In this document: piece after piece, positions 1-7,554 of the stretch | Position numbering within the stretch: the first letter of the stretch is position 1 | How the letters are laid out: every line of letters begins with the position of its first letter | Assembly: GCA_016198805.1 (NCBI GenBank) | Contig: JACQHU010000121.1 | Coordinates: forward strand, 1-16,873 | From: Armatimonadota bacterium | GTDB lineage: Bacteria; Sysuimicrobiota; Sysuimicrobiia; Sysuimicrobiales; Humicultoraceae | DNA: 16,873 nt | Direction: 5' to 3' | Position numbers and translations under genes: made by a program | Notes under the pieces: generated by a model | What the model was told of the DNA's origin: nothing | Databases searched by the model: none | Seen by the model: only the letters and a program-made list of their open reading frames with translations

Positions 1-526
1 AGATGGACAGCGCCGCGCCCTCTTCCTCCGTGACGAAGGAGCCGGTCAGTTCCGCGTCGGTCAGGCCGACGCGCAGGAAATGGGCGTCATCGACGATGGT
101 GTACCTGACCCCCGCGGCGACCAGCGCCTTGGGCAGATGGGGTTCCCAGACGCGCTCGGCCAGCCACAGCCCGGTCGCGTCGTAGCCGAACAGGTCCCGC
201 ACCGCGGCGGTCATCCTGGCGACCTGGCCGCGCTTGTCGCGGTCGGGGATGATCGGCAGGATCGGCTCGTAGTAGCCGCCGGTCATGATCTCGACCTGCC
301 CGCGCGCGACCAGGCCGCGGACGCGCTCGATGAGGTCGGGATGCGCGTCCTTCAGCCAGTCCAGCAGCGGGCCGGAGAAGTGCAGCGCCAGCCGGATCCC
401 CGGATGACGCTCCAGCGCGGAGACCATCGGCTCATACGCCTGGCGGTACGCCTGCTCGAAGACCGACGGGAAGTTGCCGACGGGCTGGTGATTGTGCAGG
501 GCCAGCCCGAGCGTCAGGCGCGGCAT
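1..526 (-). CDS. GH57 family glucanotransferase/amylase-like enzyme, N-terminal part (cut by window edge)
   Basis: My translation of the complement gives 175 residues with no stop before the window edge. It matches the start of glycoside hydrolase family 57 enzymes, closest in memory to the archaeal 4-alpha-glucanotransferase of Thermococcus litoralis. Visible family motifs are HNHQP at residues 11-15, HFSGPLLDWL at 49-58, GGYYEPI at 83-89 and WLAERVWEP at 121-129. Glu124 in the last motif aligns with the known catalytic nucleophile (Glu123 in T. litoralis). The enzyme would disproportionate or hydrolyse alpha-1,4-glucans in the cytoplasm; no signal peptide is seen. The ATG start at 526 is chosen because the homology begins there; an in-frame GTG nine codons upstream (553) is possible, and neither has a strong ribosome site. 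It follows glcE by 60 bp on the same strand and may share its transcript. The acid/base catalytic residue and C-terminal domain lie outside the window, so amylase versus transferase activity cannot be settled. Confidence 0.9.
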   Translation of the reverse strand, partial: MPRLTLGLALHNHQPVGNFPSVFEQAYRQAYEPMVSALERHPGIRLALHFSGPLLDWLKDAHPDLIERVRGLVARGQVEIMTGGYYEPILPIIPDRDKRGQVARMTAAVRDLFGYDATGLWLAERVWEPHLPKALVAAGVRYTIVDDAHFLRVGLTDAELTGSFVTEEEGAALSI

Positions 527-586
527 TGGTCGGGTCGCTCGCGCGTCGGGCACCCGGCCGATCTCACGGTCGGACGCCGGCGCACC

Positions 587-1894
587 TCACAGCCCCGCCA
601 CGAACCGGCCGGGGTTGAGGATCTGGTGGGGATCGAAGGCCTGCTTGAGCCCCCGCATCAGCGCCAGCGCCTGCGGGGCCGGGAACCAGACGTCGCCTGC
701 GACCTTCAGGGCGCGCGGGGCGCGTGCCAGCAGCAGGTGTCCGTCGTGGCGCCGGGTCAGGTCGCGCAGGCTGGCCAGCAATGCAGAGGTGCCCGCGGCG
801 GAGTCGAATGCGACCCAGATGACCCCGGCCGTCACGTGCGCGACGACGCCTGCCGCCGGGAGCATCGCCTGCAACTCGTTCACGACGGCGGCGATTCGAC
901 CCGCGGTCACGGTGATGCGCACCGCAAGGTCACCCGCGCCTCCTCCCCCATCCCCGCGCCATCCGAAGTCCCGAATGACCTGCCAGGCCTCGCGTTCCCG
1001 CTCGCCGGCGAGCAGTTCGGTCTCCAGCCCTTCCTGAGAAGCCCAGGACTGGACATCCCGCTGATGCCGGTCCACCGCAGCCTCAATGCCCTCGGCGCGC
1101 ACCAGCACGCCGGCCATCCGGCGGCCGAGCATCGCGCCTGCGGTGGGATTCACCTGGGTGATCGCCGTGGGCAGCAACGGCGAGGCCATCACCCTGGCTG
1201 CCAGCGCGGTGGCCGCGCTCACGTCCCTGGCCCAGGTCACGATGGTCCGCGTCGCCTCCGGCAGCGGGAATACCTTGAGCGTGAGTTCGGTCAACATGCC
1301 GAGGCTCCCCATCGAGCCCACGAAGAGCTTGCACATGTCGTACCCGGCGACGTTCTTGACCGTCTTGCCGCCCCACTTGATGACCGAGCCATCGGCCAGC
1401 GCGGCGCGCATACCGATCACCAGGTCGCGGGCCGCGCCGAACGCCATGCGCCGCGGGCCGGACAGCGCGACGGCCGCCGCCCCGCCTGCCGTTGCCTCCT
1501 CGGCGCGCGGAGGCTCTAGCGGCAGATGCTGCCCGCGCGCGGCCAGGACTCGTGCCAGAGCCCCGAGCGTGATGCCCGCTTCGGCGGTCACGGTCAGGTT
1601 GGCGTGATCGTGATCGATGAGCCGCGAGAGCCGCTCGGTGAGCAGGATCACGTCGGCGGCCCGCCCGGGGTTGCCGATCTCCATGGCGGTCCCGCTGCCC
1701 CACGGGATGACCGCGGCACGGTGCTCCGCGCACAGGCGGAGAGTCGCGGCGATCTGCTCGGCGTCAGCAGGACGCGCGACGAGGCGCGCCGTCATGCCAT
1801 CGACGGCCCACCGACCCGGATCGGCCGCGGCGACCGCGTCGGCCCCCAGCAGCGCTTCCAGCCGGGGGCGCAGGGTCTCGACGCCGGTAATCAT
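587..1894 (-). CDS. glcE: Glycolate oxidase FAD-binding subunit GlcE-like
   Basis: This 435-residue protein carries a PCMH-type FAD-binding domain. IPWGSGTAMEIGNPG at about 63-77 is the FAD-binding loop. GGKTVKNVAGYD at 175-186, followed by a GSLGMLTELTLKVFP stretch, is the signature I associate with GlcE. The C-terminus carries FDPHQILNPGRF, typical of this flavoprotein superfamily. GlcE is the second FAD subunit of the membrane-associated GlcDEF complex that oxidises glycolate to glyoxylate and passes electrons to the respiratory chain. The reading frame is open 30 codons further upstream, but the ATG at 1894 is preferred. It overlaps the glcF stop as ATGA, giving translational coupling, and the protein aligns from there. 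At 435 aa it is longer than E. coli GlcE (about 350). The family is clear; glycolate as substrate is inferred from the full D-F-E set, and related complexes use D-lactate or other 2-hydroxyacids. Confidence 0.88.
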   Translation of the reverse strand: MITGVETLRPRLEALLGADAVAAADPGRWAVDGMTARLVARPADAEQIAATLRLCAEHRAAVIPWGSGTAMEIGNPGRAADVILLTERLSRLIDHDHANLTVTAEAGITLGALARVLAARGQHLPLEPPRAEEATAGGAAAVALSGPRRMAFGAARDLVIGMRAALADGSVIKWGGKTVKNVAGYDMCKLFVGSMGSLGMLTELTLKVFPLPEATRTIVTWARDVSAATALAARVMASPLLPTAITQVNPTAGAMLGRRMAGVLVRAEGIEAAVDRHQRDVQSWASQEGLETELLAGEREREAWQVIRDFGWRGDGGGGAGDLAVRITVTAGRIAAVVNELQAMLPAAGVVAHVTAGVIWVAFDSAAGTSALLASLRDLTRRHDGHLLLARAPRALKVAGDVWFPAPQALALMRGLKQAFDPHQILNPGRFVAGL

Positions 1895-3210
1895 GCGCCC
1901 GCCTGATCGAGCAGGTCCATCAGGTGCATCACCCGCACCGGGATGCCGAACCGCTGCGCGCCGTACCGCAACTGCATCATGCACCCGGGATTCGGCGCGA
2001 CCACGGTTCCCGCGCCGGTCGCGCAGATGGCGTCCATCTTTTCGCGCAGCAGCGTCTCCGACATCTCAGGCTGCAGCACGTTGTAGATGCCGGCGCTGCC
2101 GCAGCACCGGTCTGAGCCCGCCATCTCGACGAGCCGCACCCCGATCGCCGCTAGCAGCGCCCGTGGTTCGGCGCGCACGCGCTGCCCATGCGCGAGATGG
2201 CAGGGATCCTGATATGTCACGGTCAGCGACACCGGTTGGGGCGCGGTGCGCAGCCCCAGCCCCGCCAGGAACTCGCCGGCGTCGCGGACCTTTGCGGCGA
2301 AGCGCCCGGCGCGCTCCCGGTAAGCGGGGTCGTCTTTCAGCAGATGCCCGTACTCCTTCATGGCCGCGCCGCACCCGGCGGCGTTGACCACGACCGCGTC
2401 CACGTCGTCGGGGAAGGCGTCGATGTTCCGGCGCGCCATGGCCCTGGCGCTGTCCGCCTCGCCGTTGTGCACGTTGAGGGCGCCGCAGCAGATCTGGCCG
2501 CGAGGGATTGCGACCTCGCACCCGTTTCGCCGCAGGACGCGCACGGTGGCCTCGTTGATGTCGGTAAAGAAGAGGCTCATCGCGCAGCCCGAGAGGAAGG
2601 CCACGCGGGTGCGGCGGGCGCCGATCGCCGGCAGCACCTCGGCCTCCGGCGCGTAGAACCTCGGTGACACCTCGGGCATCATCGCGAGACGGTCGCGCAG
2701 CCGTCCGGGGAAGACGCGTCGCGCCAGAGCGACCAGGCCGGAGCGCTGGGCCAGCCGGATCAGCCCGGCCGCCAGCCGCAGCCGGCGCGGGGACGGCATC
2801 AGGTGCCGCAGCGTAGTGCGCACCATCCAGCGCTGCAGCGGTGGACCGGGCGGGCCGAGCACTTCGCGCGCGGCTTCGGCGATCCGTCCGTACTGCACGC
2901 CCGAGGGACAGGCCGTCTCGCAGGCGCGGCACATCAGGCACAGGTACAGGTGGCCGGCCACGCTCGCCGTCACGTCGAGCTCGCCCTGGGATGCGGCCTT
3001 CACCAGGTAGATCCGGCCGCGGGGCGATTCGGCCTCCAGATGCGTGACACGATAGGTGGGGCACTGGTTGAGGCACAGCCCGCAGTGGATGCAGGTTTCG
3101 ACTTCGGGGATGAAGGGCATCGGGCGGGCGCGCGGCGCCGCGGCCGCGCGGGAGGCCTCCACGCGCGGGCCCTCCACGCGGGGGGTCTCCACGGCCGGGG
3201 AGGGCGTCAC
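1891..3210 (-). CDS. glcF: Glycolate oxidase iron-sulfur subunit GlcF-like
   Basis: This 439-residue protein has two ferredoxin-type [4Fe-4S] motifs near its N-terminus: C40-C43-C46-C50 (CIHCGLCLNQCP) and C91-C94-C97-C101 (CLMCRACETACP). Two CCG cysteine-rich domains follow, recognised by CCGALNVHNGE and, near the C-terminus, CCGSAGIYNVLQ. This is the standard build of GlcF, which relays electrons from the GlcD/GlcE flavins to quinone at the inner face of the membrane. The gene starts with a GTG at 3210 that overlaps the glcD stop (GTGA), and ends overlapping glcE, so all three are translationally coupled. Residues 7-21 are three tandem pentapeptides (VETPR, VEGPR, VEASR), an odd low-complexity leader. 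Translation could also begin at a GTG inside that leader, or at ATG 3120 (residue 31), where homology to the family begins. Confidence 0.9.
   Translation of the reverse strand: MTPSPAVETPRVEGPRVEASRAAAAPRARPMPFIPEVETCIHCGLCLNQCPTYRVTHLEAESPRGRIYLVKAASQGELDVTASVAGHLYLCLMCRACETACPSGVQYGRIAEAAREVLGPPGPPLQRWMVRTTLRHLMPSPRRLRLAAGLIRLAQRSGLVALARRVFPGRLRDRLAMMPEVSPRFYAPEAEVLPAIGARRTRVAFLSGCAMSLFFTDINEATVRVLRRNGCEVAIPRGQICCGALNVHNGEADSARAMARRNIDAFPDDVDAVVVNAAGCGAAMKEYGHLLKDDPAYRERAGRFAAKVRDAGEFLAGLGLRTAPQPVSLTVTYQDPCHLAHGQRVRAEPRALLAAIGVRLVEMAGSDRCCGSAGIYNVLQPEMSETLLREKMDAICATGAGTVVAPNPGCMMQLRYGAQRFGIPVRVMHLMDLLDQAGA
3148..3192 (-). repeat. Three 15-bp imperfect tandem repeats at the glcF 5' end
   Basis: The heptamer CTCCACG (plus strand) recurs at 3157, 3172 and 3187, exactly 15 bp apart. 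On the coding strand the units encode the pentapeptides VETPR, VEGPR and VEASR at residues 7-21 of GlcF. Each unit begins with a GTG codon, so each could serve as an alternative start. Confidence 0.8.
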
Positions 3211-4646
3211 GCCTGTCCCGCCGCCGCCGCGGCCTTCGCTCGCGGATCGCCGTGCACCGGCCTCCCGGTCGGAAAGACCTTGTCGGGATTGAGCACGCCG
3301 TCCGGGTCGAAGACCTGCTTCACCGTCTTCATGGCGGCGATGTCCCGCTCGTTGAACATCCAGCCGAGGTACTCGCGCTTTTCCAGCCCGATGCCGTGCT
3401 CGCCGGTGATGGTCCCCCCGGCCTCGATACAGGCCCGCATGATGTCTTCAGTCAGGCCGATGACCCGCGCGTACTCCGGCGATGTATCGTCGAAGTCGAA
3501 GAACGGCGTGGGATGCATGTTGCCGTCTCCGGCGTGGAAGAAGTTGGCCACGCCGATGTTCCATCGCTGCCCGGCCTCGAGCACCTTCCGCATGACTTCA
3601 GCCAGGCGCGAGCGCGGCGCGCAGACGTCTAGCATCATGGTCCGGCGGCCGACTCTGCCCATCGCGCCGTAGGCGTGCTTGCGCCCTTTCCAGAGATTGA
3701 GGCGTTCCTCGGCGGTCGCGGCGGTCTGGATGCGGCGCGCCCCGTGGGCGCGGCAGATGGCCTCCACCCGCTCAATCAGCACCGGCACCGACTCCGCCAG
3801 CCCCTCCACCTCGATGAGCAGTGCAGCCTCAGCATCTTCGGGAAAGCCGACGTGCAGGGTCTTGTTGACGGCGCGCATGACGATGCCATCCAGGATCTCC
3901 ATCGCCTCCGGCACCATCCCGGCGGCGATGACGGCCGAGGTGGCCTCGCAGGCCGCGTCCACGGTCTCGTAGACCGCCAGCAGCGTGCGGACGGCTTCGC
4001 GCCGCGGCATCAGGCGTACGGCGACCGTGGTGACGATCCCGAACGTGCCCTCCGAACCGACCATCACGCCCGTCAGGTCGTACCCCGGCGCGTCATGCGC
4101 CCTGCCGCCCATCCAGGTCACGGTGCCGTCGGCCAGGACGACCTCCAGCCCGAGCACGTTGTTGCCGGTGACCCCGTAGGCCAGGCAGTGCGGCCCGCCG
4201 GAGTTATTGGCCACGTTGCCGCCGATCGTCGACGCCACCTGGCTGCCGGGATCCGGCGCATAGAACAGCCCGTGGGGCGCCAGCATCGCGGTGAGGTCCG
4301 CGTTGACCATGCCCGGCTCCACCAGTGCGATCCGGCTGGCCACATCCAGTTCCAGCAGCCGCGTCATGCGCGTGAGCGCCACCACGACCCCGCCCGCCTC
4401 CGGGATCGCGCCGCCGGACAGCCCGGTCCCGGCGCCGCGGGCAGTGATCGGGAGCCTCGCCTGGCGCGCGACCTTCACGACGTCGGAGACCTGCGCCGTG
4501 CCCTCGGGCAGCACGACGAGATCGGGTGTGTGGCGCGCGACCATGAGGGCGTCCTGCTCGTAAACGGTCAGGTCGTCCGGACGATACAGGACATAGGCCT
4601 GCCCGACGATGGCCTGGAGGCGGCGGATCAATTCGAACCGGTCCAA
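3207..4646 (-). CDS. glcD: Glycolate oxidase catalytic FAD subunit GlcD-like
   Basis: With a TTG start at 4646 this is a 479-residue flavoprotein of the FAD-linked oxidase (VAO/PCMH) superfamily, close to the 470-500 residues usual for GlcD. The FAD loop ARGAGTGLSGGAIP lies at about 69-82 and APDPGSQVASTIGGNVANN follows it. HAGDGNMHP at about 371-379 and GEHGIGLEKR at about 415-424 are the substrate and metal-site signatures of the GlcD/D-lactate dehydrogenase family. It should oxidise a 2-hydroxyacid, most likely glycolate to glyoxylate, with GlcE and GlcF as partners. The frame stays open far upstream, opposite tcuA, so the start is uncertain. TTG 4646 gives MDRFELIRRLQAIVG, a normal family N-terminus, with GGGAG 10 nt upstream. 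TTG 4691 is the alternative (494 aa); an AGGAGG lies 20 nt before it, too far to be ideal. The gene is the first of the minus-strand operon. Confidence 0.9.
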   Translation of the reverse strand: MDRFELIRRLQAIVGQAYVLYRPDDLTVYEQDALMVARHTPDLVVLPEGTAQVSDVVKVARQARLPITARGAGTGLSGGAIPEAGGVVVALTRMTRLLELDVASRIALVEPGMVNADLTAMLAPHGLFYAPDPGSQVASTIGGNVANNSGGPHCLAYGVTGNNVLGLEVVLADGTVTWMGGRAHDAPGYDLTGVMVGSEGTFGIVTTVAVRLMPRREAVRTLLAVYETVDAACEATSAVIAAGMVPEAMEILDGIVMRAVNKTLHVGFPEDAEAALLIEVEGLAESVPVLIERVEAICRAHGARRIQTAATAEERLNLWKGRKHAYGAMGRVGRRTMMLDVCAPRSRLAEVMRKVLEAGQRWNIGVANFFHAGDGNMHPTPFFDFDDTSPEYARVIGLTEDIMRACIEAGGTITGEHGIGLEKREYLGWMFNERDIAAMKTVKQVFDPDGVLNPDKVFPTGRPVHGDPRAKAAAAAGQA

Positions 4647-4708
4647 CGGATCATCGCTCCCGCGGCGTGTCTCACCGACGAATCGCCCCAACGGCTTCGG
4701 TGAGGTCT

Positions 4709-4728
4709 TTTCCTCCTTGAAGAGGAAA
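4709..4728. promoter_or_regulatory. Perfect 7-6-7 dyad, candidate operator
   Basis: TTTCCTC at 4709-4715 is the exact reverse complement of GAGGAAA at 4722-4728, separated by the six bases CTTGAA. A 20-bp dyad with 7-bp arms in a divergent promoter gap is the typical size of a site for a dimeric regulator. Its minus-strand half contains AGGAGG, which could be read as a ribosome site for an upstream glcD start, so the two readings compete. No regulator gene lies in the window to link to it. Confidence 0.5.
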
Positions 4729-4730
4729 TC

Positions 4731-4742
4731 CTGCGGCCGCAG
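4731..4742. promoter_or_regulatory. 12-bp perfect palindrome CTGCGGCCGCAG
   Basis: The site lies two bases right of the 20-bp dyad and 18 bp before the tcuA start. The sequence equals its own reverse complement over 12 bp and then stops. It could be a second operator half-site or core. In G+C-rich DNA short palindromes also occur by chance, so it is weaker than its neighbour. Confidence 0.35.
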
Positions 4743-4760
4743 AGAGAATTCGGGTGGTGT

Positions 4761-6245
4761 ATGCGCGCTCCTCGCCGCCACGATGTCATCGTCGTCGGCG
4801 CCGGCAACGCCGCGTTGACCGCCGCGGTCGCCGCGCATGACCTGGGCGCGTCGGTGCTCGTCCTGGAGAAGGCGCACCGCGCGACGCGAGGGGGCAACAC
4901 GCGCTTTTCCGGCGCCGTCTTCCGATTCGCGTATGCGGACCGGGCCCAGGTCCTGGCGCTGCTCCCGACGCCACCTGCAGAGGAGATCGACGTCGAGCCC
5001 TATCCGCCCGACCGCTACTACGCCGACCTCGTGCGGGTCACCGGCGGCCTGGCCGATCCAGTCCTCACGCGCGTCCTCGTCGATCGGTCCCTGGAGACGG
5101 TCCGCTGGATGACCGGCCTGGGCGTGGAGTGGGAACTCAGCGAGATCTTCGGCGTGCGCGACGGCGCTCGCCGGCGCTTTCCTCCGGGCGTGGTCCTGCA
5201 GACCCGCGGCGCGGGTCTGGGTCTGTCCGCGGCGCTGTTCCGGGCGGCGGAGGGCCGCGGCATCGAGATCGCCTATGAGGCGAAGGCCGTGCGGCTGCGC
5301 CTGGCCAGCGACGGCGCCGTGCTGGGACTGGTCGTGCGCGAGCCGACCGGCACGCGGGAGGTGGACGCGGGCGCGGTGATCCTCGCCTCGGGCGGGTTCG
5401 AGGCCAACCCCGAGATGCGGGCCCGCTACCTGGGCGCGGGATGGGACACGGTCGTCGTGCGCGGCACGGCCTACAACACCGGCGAAATGCTGGCGGCCGC
5501 GCTGGAGGCCGGGGCGCAGCCGTTCGGCCAGTGGAGCGGCTGCCACGCCACGCCGGTCGACGCCACGGCCCCGCCCGTCGGCGACCTCCGCCTGACCGAC
5601 AAGACGAACCGACTGTCGTACCCGTACGGCATCATGGTGAACATCCACGGCCGGCGCTTTATCGACGAGGGCGAGGACTTCTCACAGTACACATACGCGA
5701 AGATCGGCCGGGCGATCCTCGCCCAGATGCAGGCCAGGGCCTGGCAGATCTTCGACCAGCGGACCGTGCCGCTGCTGGAGGAGCGCTACGCGACGGGCAG
5801 GCCGGCGCGGGCCGACACCATCGAGGCGCTGGCCGACGCGATGGGCGTGCCGCGCGCCGCGCTGGTCGAGGAGGTGCGGGCCTTCAACGCCGCGGCCCGC
5901 GGGGGCGGCTTCGATCCCGGTACCCGCGACGGCTGCGTCACACAGGGGCTGACCCCGCCCAAGTCGAACTGGGCAGTACCGCTGGAGCGCCCGCCGTTCG
6001 TGGCCTACCCGGTCACCTGCGGGATCACGTTCACCTACGGGGGGCTCCGCATCGACGAGGATGCGCGCGTGCTGGACACCGAGGGGCGGCCGATCCCCGG
6101 GCTCTATGCCACGGGAGAGATTACGGGTGGATTCTTCTACTTTAACTACCCTGCAGGCGCCGGCCTGATGCGGGGCGCGGTGTTCGGACGCATCGCGGGC
6201 GAGCACGCCGCCCGCCTGAAGGTCGAAGCCTGGGTTCCCAGATAG
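4761..6245 (+). CDS. tcuA: FAD-dependent dehydrogenase, TcuA (tricarballylate dehydrogenase)-like
   Basis: This 494-residue flavoprotein belongs to the FAD-binding-2 (fumarate reductase/succinate dehydrogenase flavoprotein) superfamily. The N-terminal Rossmann motif VVGAGNAALTAA is at about 11-22, with Glu36 placed to bind the adenosine ribose. RGGNTRFSGA at 43-52, VNIHGRRFIDEG at about 292-303, and YATGEITGG with NYPAGAGLMRGAVFGRIAGEHA from about 449 complete the FAD and active-site framework. RGGN followed by an acidic, tyrosine-containing EPYPPDRYYADLVRVTGG block resembles Salmonella TcuA, which oxidises tricarballylate to cis-aconitate. No signal peptide or flavinylation domain is present, so it is cytoplasmic. 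It leads the plus-strand operon, followed by prpF-like and tct-type transport genes, which supports a tricarboxylate substrate. The usual electron-transfer partner TcuB is absent from the window. The exact substrate is inferred; other saturated or unsaturated polycarboxylates are possible. Confidence 0.82.
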   Translation: MRAPRRHDVIVVGAGNAALTAAVAAHDLGASVLVLEKAHRATRGGNTRFSGAVFRFAYADRAQVLALLPTPPAEEIDVEPYPPDRYYADLVRVTGGLADPVLTRVLVDRSLETVRWMTGLGVEWELSEIFGVRDGARRRFPPGVVLQTRGAGLGLSAALFRAAEGRGIEIAYEAKAVRLRLASDGAVLGLVVREPTGTREVDAGAVILASGGFEANPEMRARYLGAGWDTVVVRGTAYNTGEMLAAALEAGAQPFGQWSGCHATPVDATAPPVGDLRLTDKTNRLSYPYGIMVNIHGRRFIDEGEDFSQYTYAKIGRAILAQMQARAWQIFDQRTVPLLEERYATGRPARADTIEALADAMGVPRAALVEEVRAFNAAARGGGFDPGTRDGCVTQGLTPPKSNWAVPLERPPFVAYPVTCGITFTYGGLRIDEDARVLDTEGRPIPGLYATGEITGGFFYFNYPAGAGLMRGAVFGRIAGEHAARLKVEAWVPR

Positions 6246-6321
6246 TCCAGGGTGACCGCATAATGGAAGGGCACGCTCCGCCACCAGGCGCCGGCGCGCA
6301 GGCAAGCGAGACAGAGATCAT

Positions 6322-6326
6322 GGAGG
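6322..6326 (+). promoter_or_regulatory. Ribosome binding site GGAGG of prpF-like gene
   Basis: GGAGG sits seven bases before the ATG at 6334 and fixes that start. The 88-bp gap before it (6246-6333) also holds a GC-only palindrome, GCGCCGGCGC at 6288-6297, which is unremarkable in this base composition, and no other recognisable signal. Confidence 0.75.
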
Positions 6327-6333
6327 AACCGGC

Positions 6334-7533
6334 ATGAGCGGACAGCGGCGGATTCGCGCGGTGGTGATGCGGGGCGGAACGAGCCGGGCCGTCTTCTTCC
6401 GGCCAAACGACCTGCCAGCCGATCCCGACCTGCGCGACCGCGTGATCCTCAAGGTCTTCGGCGGCGGCGATCCCTACGGCCGACAGATCGACGGCCTGGG
6501 CGGTGCCACCTCCACCACCAGCAAGGTGGCGATCATCGCGCCGGCGTCGGTGCCCGACGCCGATGTGGACTACACCTTCGGGCAGGTGAACGTCGCCTCG
6601 CCGATGATCGACTACGGCGGCAACTGCGGCAACATCTCCTCGGCCGTCGGCCCCTATGCCATCGACGAGGGACTGGTACGCGCCACCGATCCGGTCACCA
6701 CCGTCCGCATCTGGCAGACCAACACGCGCAAGCGCATCATCGCCCATGTCCCGACCAGCGGCGGCCTCCACCAGGCGGAAGGCAACTATGCCATCGATGG
6801 CGTGCCGGGGACCGGCGCGATGATTACGCTGGAATTCCTGGAGCCCGGCGGATCCATGACCGGCGGGCTCCTGCCCACCGGCCGCCCCGCCGAACCCCTG
6901 GAGGTGCCGGACCTGGGGACCATCACCGTGTCGCTGGTGGACGCAGCCAACCCGGTGGTCTTCGTGCGGCCGTCGGAGGTGGGCCTCGTGGGCACCGAGA
7001 TGCCGGACCGCGTCGACGGCGACCCCGACCTGCTGCGGCGCATCGAGGCGATCCGCGCCCACGGCGCGGTCCGCATGGGCCTGGCGCCCACGCCCGAGGA
7101 AGCGACCGCCGGGAGCCCGGGCGTACCGAAGATCGCGTTCGTCTCATCGCCTGCCTCCTACACGTCGACCTCGGGTCGCGCCATCCTGGCCGGCGCGATC
7201 GACCTGGTCGGCCGCATCATGTCCATGGGCCGGCTGCACCGTTCGTATGCGCTGACCGGCGCCATCTGCACCGCGGTGGCGTCGCTGACCCCGGGAACCA
7301 TCGTGCACGAGGCGGCGCGCGCCTTCGATGGTCTCGACCGCACCGTGCGCATCGGCCACCCGGCGGGCATCATCGAGGCCGGGGCGAAGGTCGGGCAGCG
7401 CCAGGGCCAGTGGATCGCCGAGAAGGTCGTGACCCGGCGCACCGCACGGCGCCTTATGGAAGGCGTCGCGTTCGTGCCGTACTCACTGTGGCCCGCCGCC
7501 GTCCCGGCGGCGGCTGGCGCCACCAGAGCATAA
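6334..7533 (+). CDS. prpF: PrpF-family isomerase (aconitate / methylaconitate isomerase or tautomerase type)
   Basis: This 399-residue protein matches the PrpF family from VMRGGTSRAVFF (11-22) onward. The family has a diaminopimelate-epimerase-like fold of two similar halves and moves a double bond or proton on carboxylated alkenes. Known members are 2-methylaconitate cis-trans isomerase and 4-oxalomesaconate tautomerase GalD. The conserved active-site features are visible: Lys64 in TTSKVAII and Cys98 in DYGGNCGN, corresponding to the Lys73 and Cys107 region of Shewanella PrpF. Length is normal (about 390-400). A GGAGG seven bases upstream supports the ATG. Lying between a TcuA-like dehydrogenase and a tricarboxylate transporter, it probably isomerises the oxidation product (cis/trans-aconitate or a substituted aconitate) rather than serving the propionate pathway, since no prpC or acnD is nearby. 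The symbol names the family; the exact substrate is inference. Confidence 0.88.
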   Translation: MSGQRRIRAVVMRGGTSRAVFFRPNDLPADPDLRDRVILKVFGGGDPYGRQIDGLGGATSTTSKVAIIAPASVPDADVDYTFGQVNVASPMIDYGGNCGNISSAVGPYAIDEGLVRATDPVTTVRIWQTNTRKRIIAHVPTSGGLHQAEGNYAIDGVPGTGAMITLEFLEPGGSMTGGLLPTGRPAEPLEVPDLGTITVSLVDAANPVVFVRPSEVGLVGTEMPDRVDGDPDLLRRIEAIRAHGAVRMGLAPTPEEATAGSPGVPKIAFVSSPASYTSTSGRAILAGAIDLVGRIMSMGRLHRSYALTGAICTAVASLTPGTIVHEAARAFDGLDRTVRIGHPAGIIEAGAKVGQRQGQWIAEKVVTRRTARRLMEGVAFVPYSLWPAAVPAAAGATRA

Positions 7534-7554
7534 AGGACAATTGGGGGTGATCGT

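Larger units (their letters stand above)
4647..4760. promoter_or_regulatory. Divergent glcD / tcuA control region
   Basis: This 114-bp gap lies between the divergent starts of glcD (minus) and tcuA (plus) and must hold the promoters of both operons. It contains two perfect dyads (listed separately) and more A/T-rich bases than the flanking coding sequence. A TTGAAG at 4717-4722 resembles a -35 box for the plus strand, but I could not pair it with a convincing -10 at normal spacing, so no promoter is called. Confidence 0.6.

Noticed and set aside
527..586. Possible terminator or separate small gene between glcE and the GH57 gene
   Set aside because: The 60-bp gap has no stable hairpin with a T-run and no ORF of its own. 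It looks like a plain intercistronic spacer.
80..1519. Plus-strand open frame of 479 codons
   Set aside because: It is antisense to the GH57 and glcE genes, has shadow composition rich in Arg, Gly, His and Gln, and shows no recognisable domain.
4717..4749. Possible sigma-70 promoter (TTGAAG then GAGAAT) for tcuA
   Set aside because: The spacer is about 21 bp and the -10 match is poor, so it is not supportable as a promoter call.
4647..5648. Minus-strand frame open upstream of glcD, extending it to 813 aa
   Set aside because: The extra part lies antisense to the well-supported TcuA-like gene, has Arg/Gln/Asp/His-rich shadow composition, and GlcD homology begins only near 4646.
6288..6297. 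Palindrome GCGCCGGCGC in the tcuA-prpF gap
   Set aside because: It is composed only of G and C, short, and expected by chance in this base composition. There is no T-run or second element beside it.
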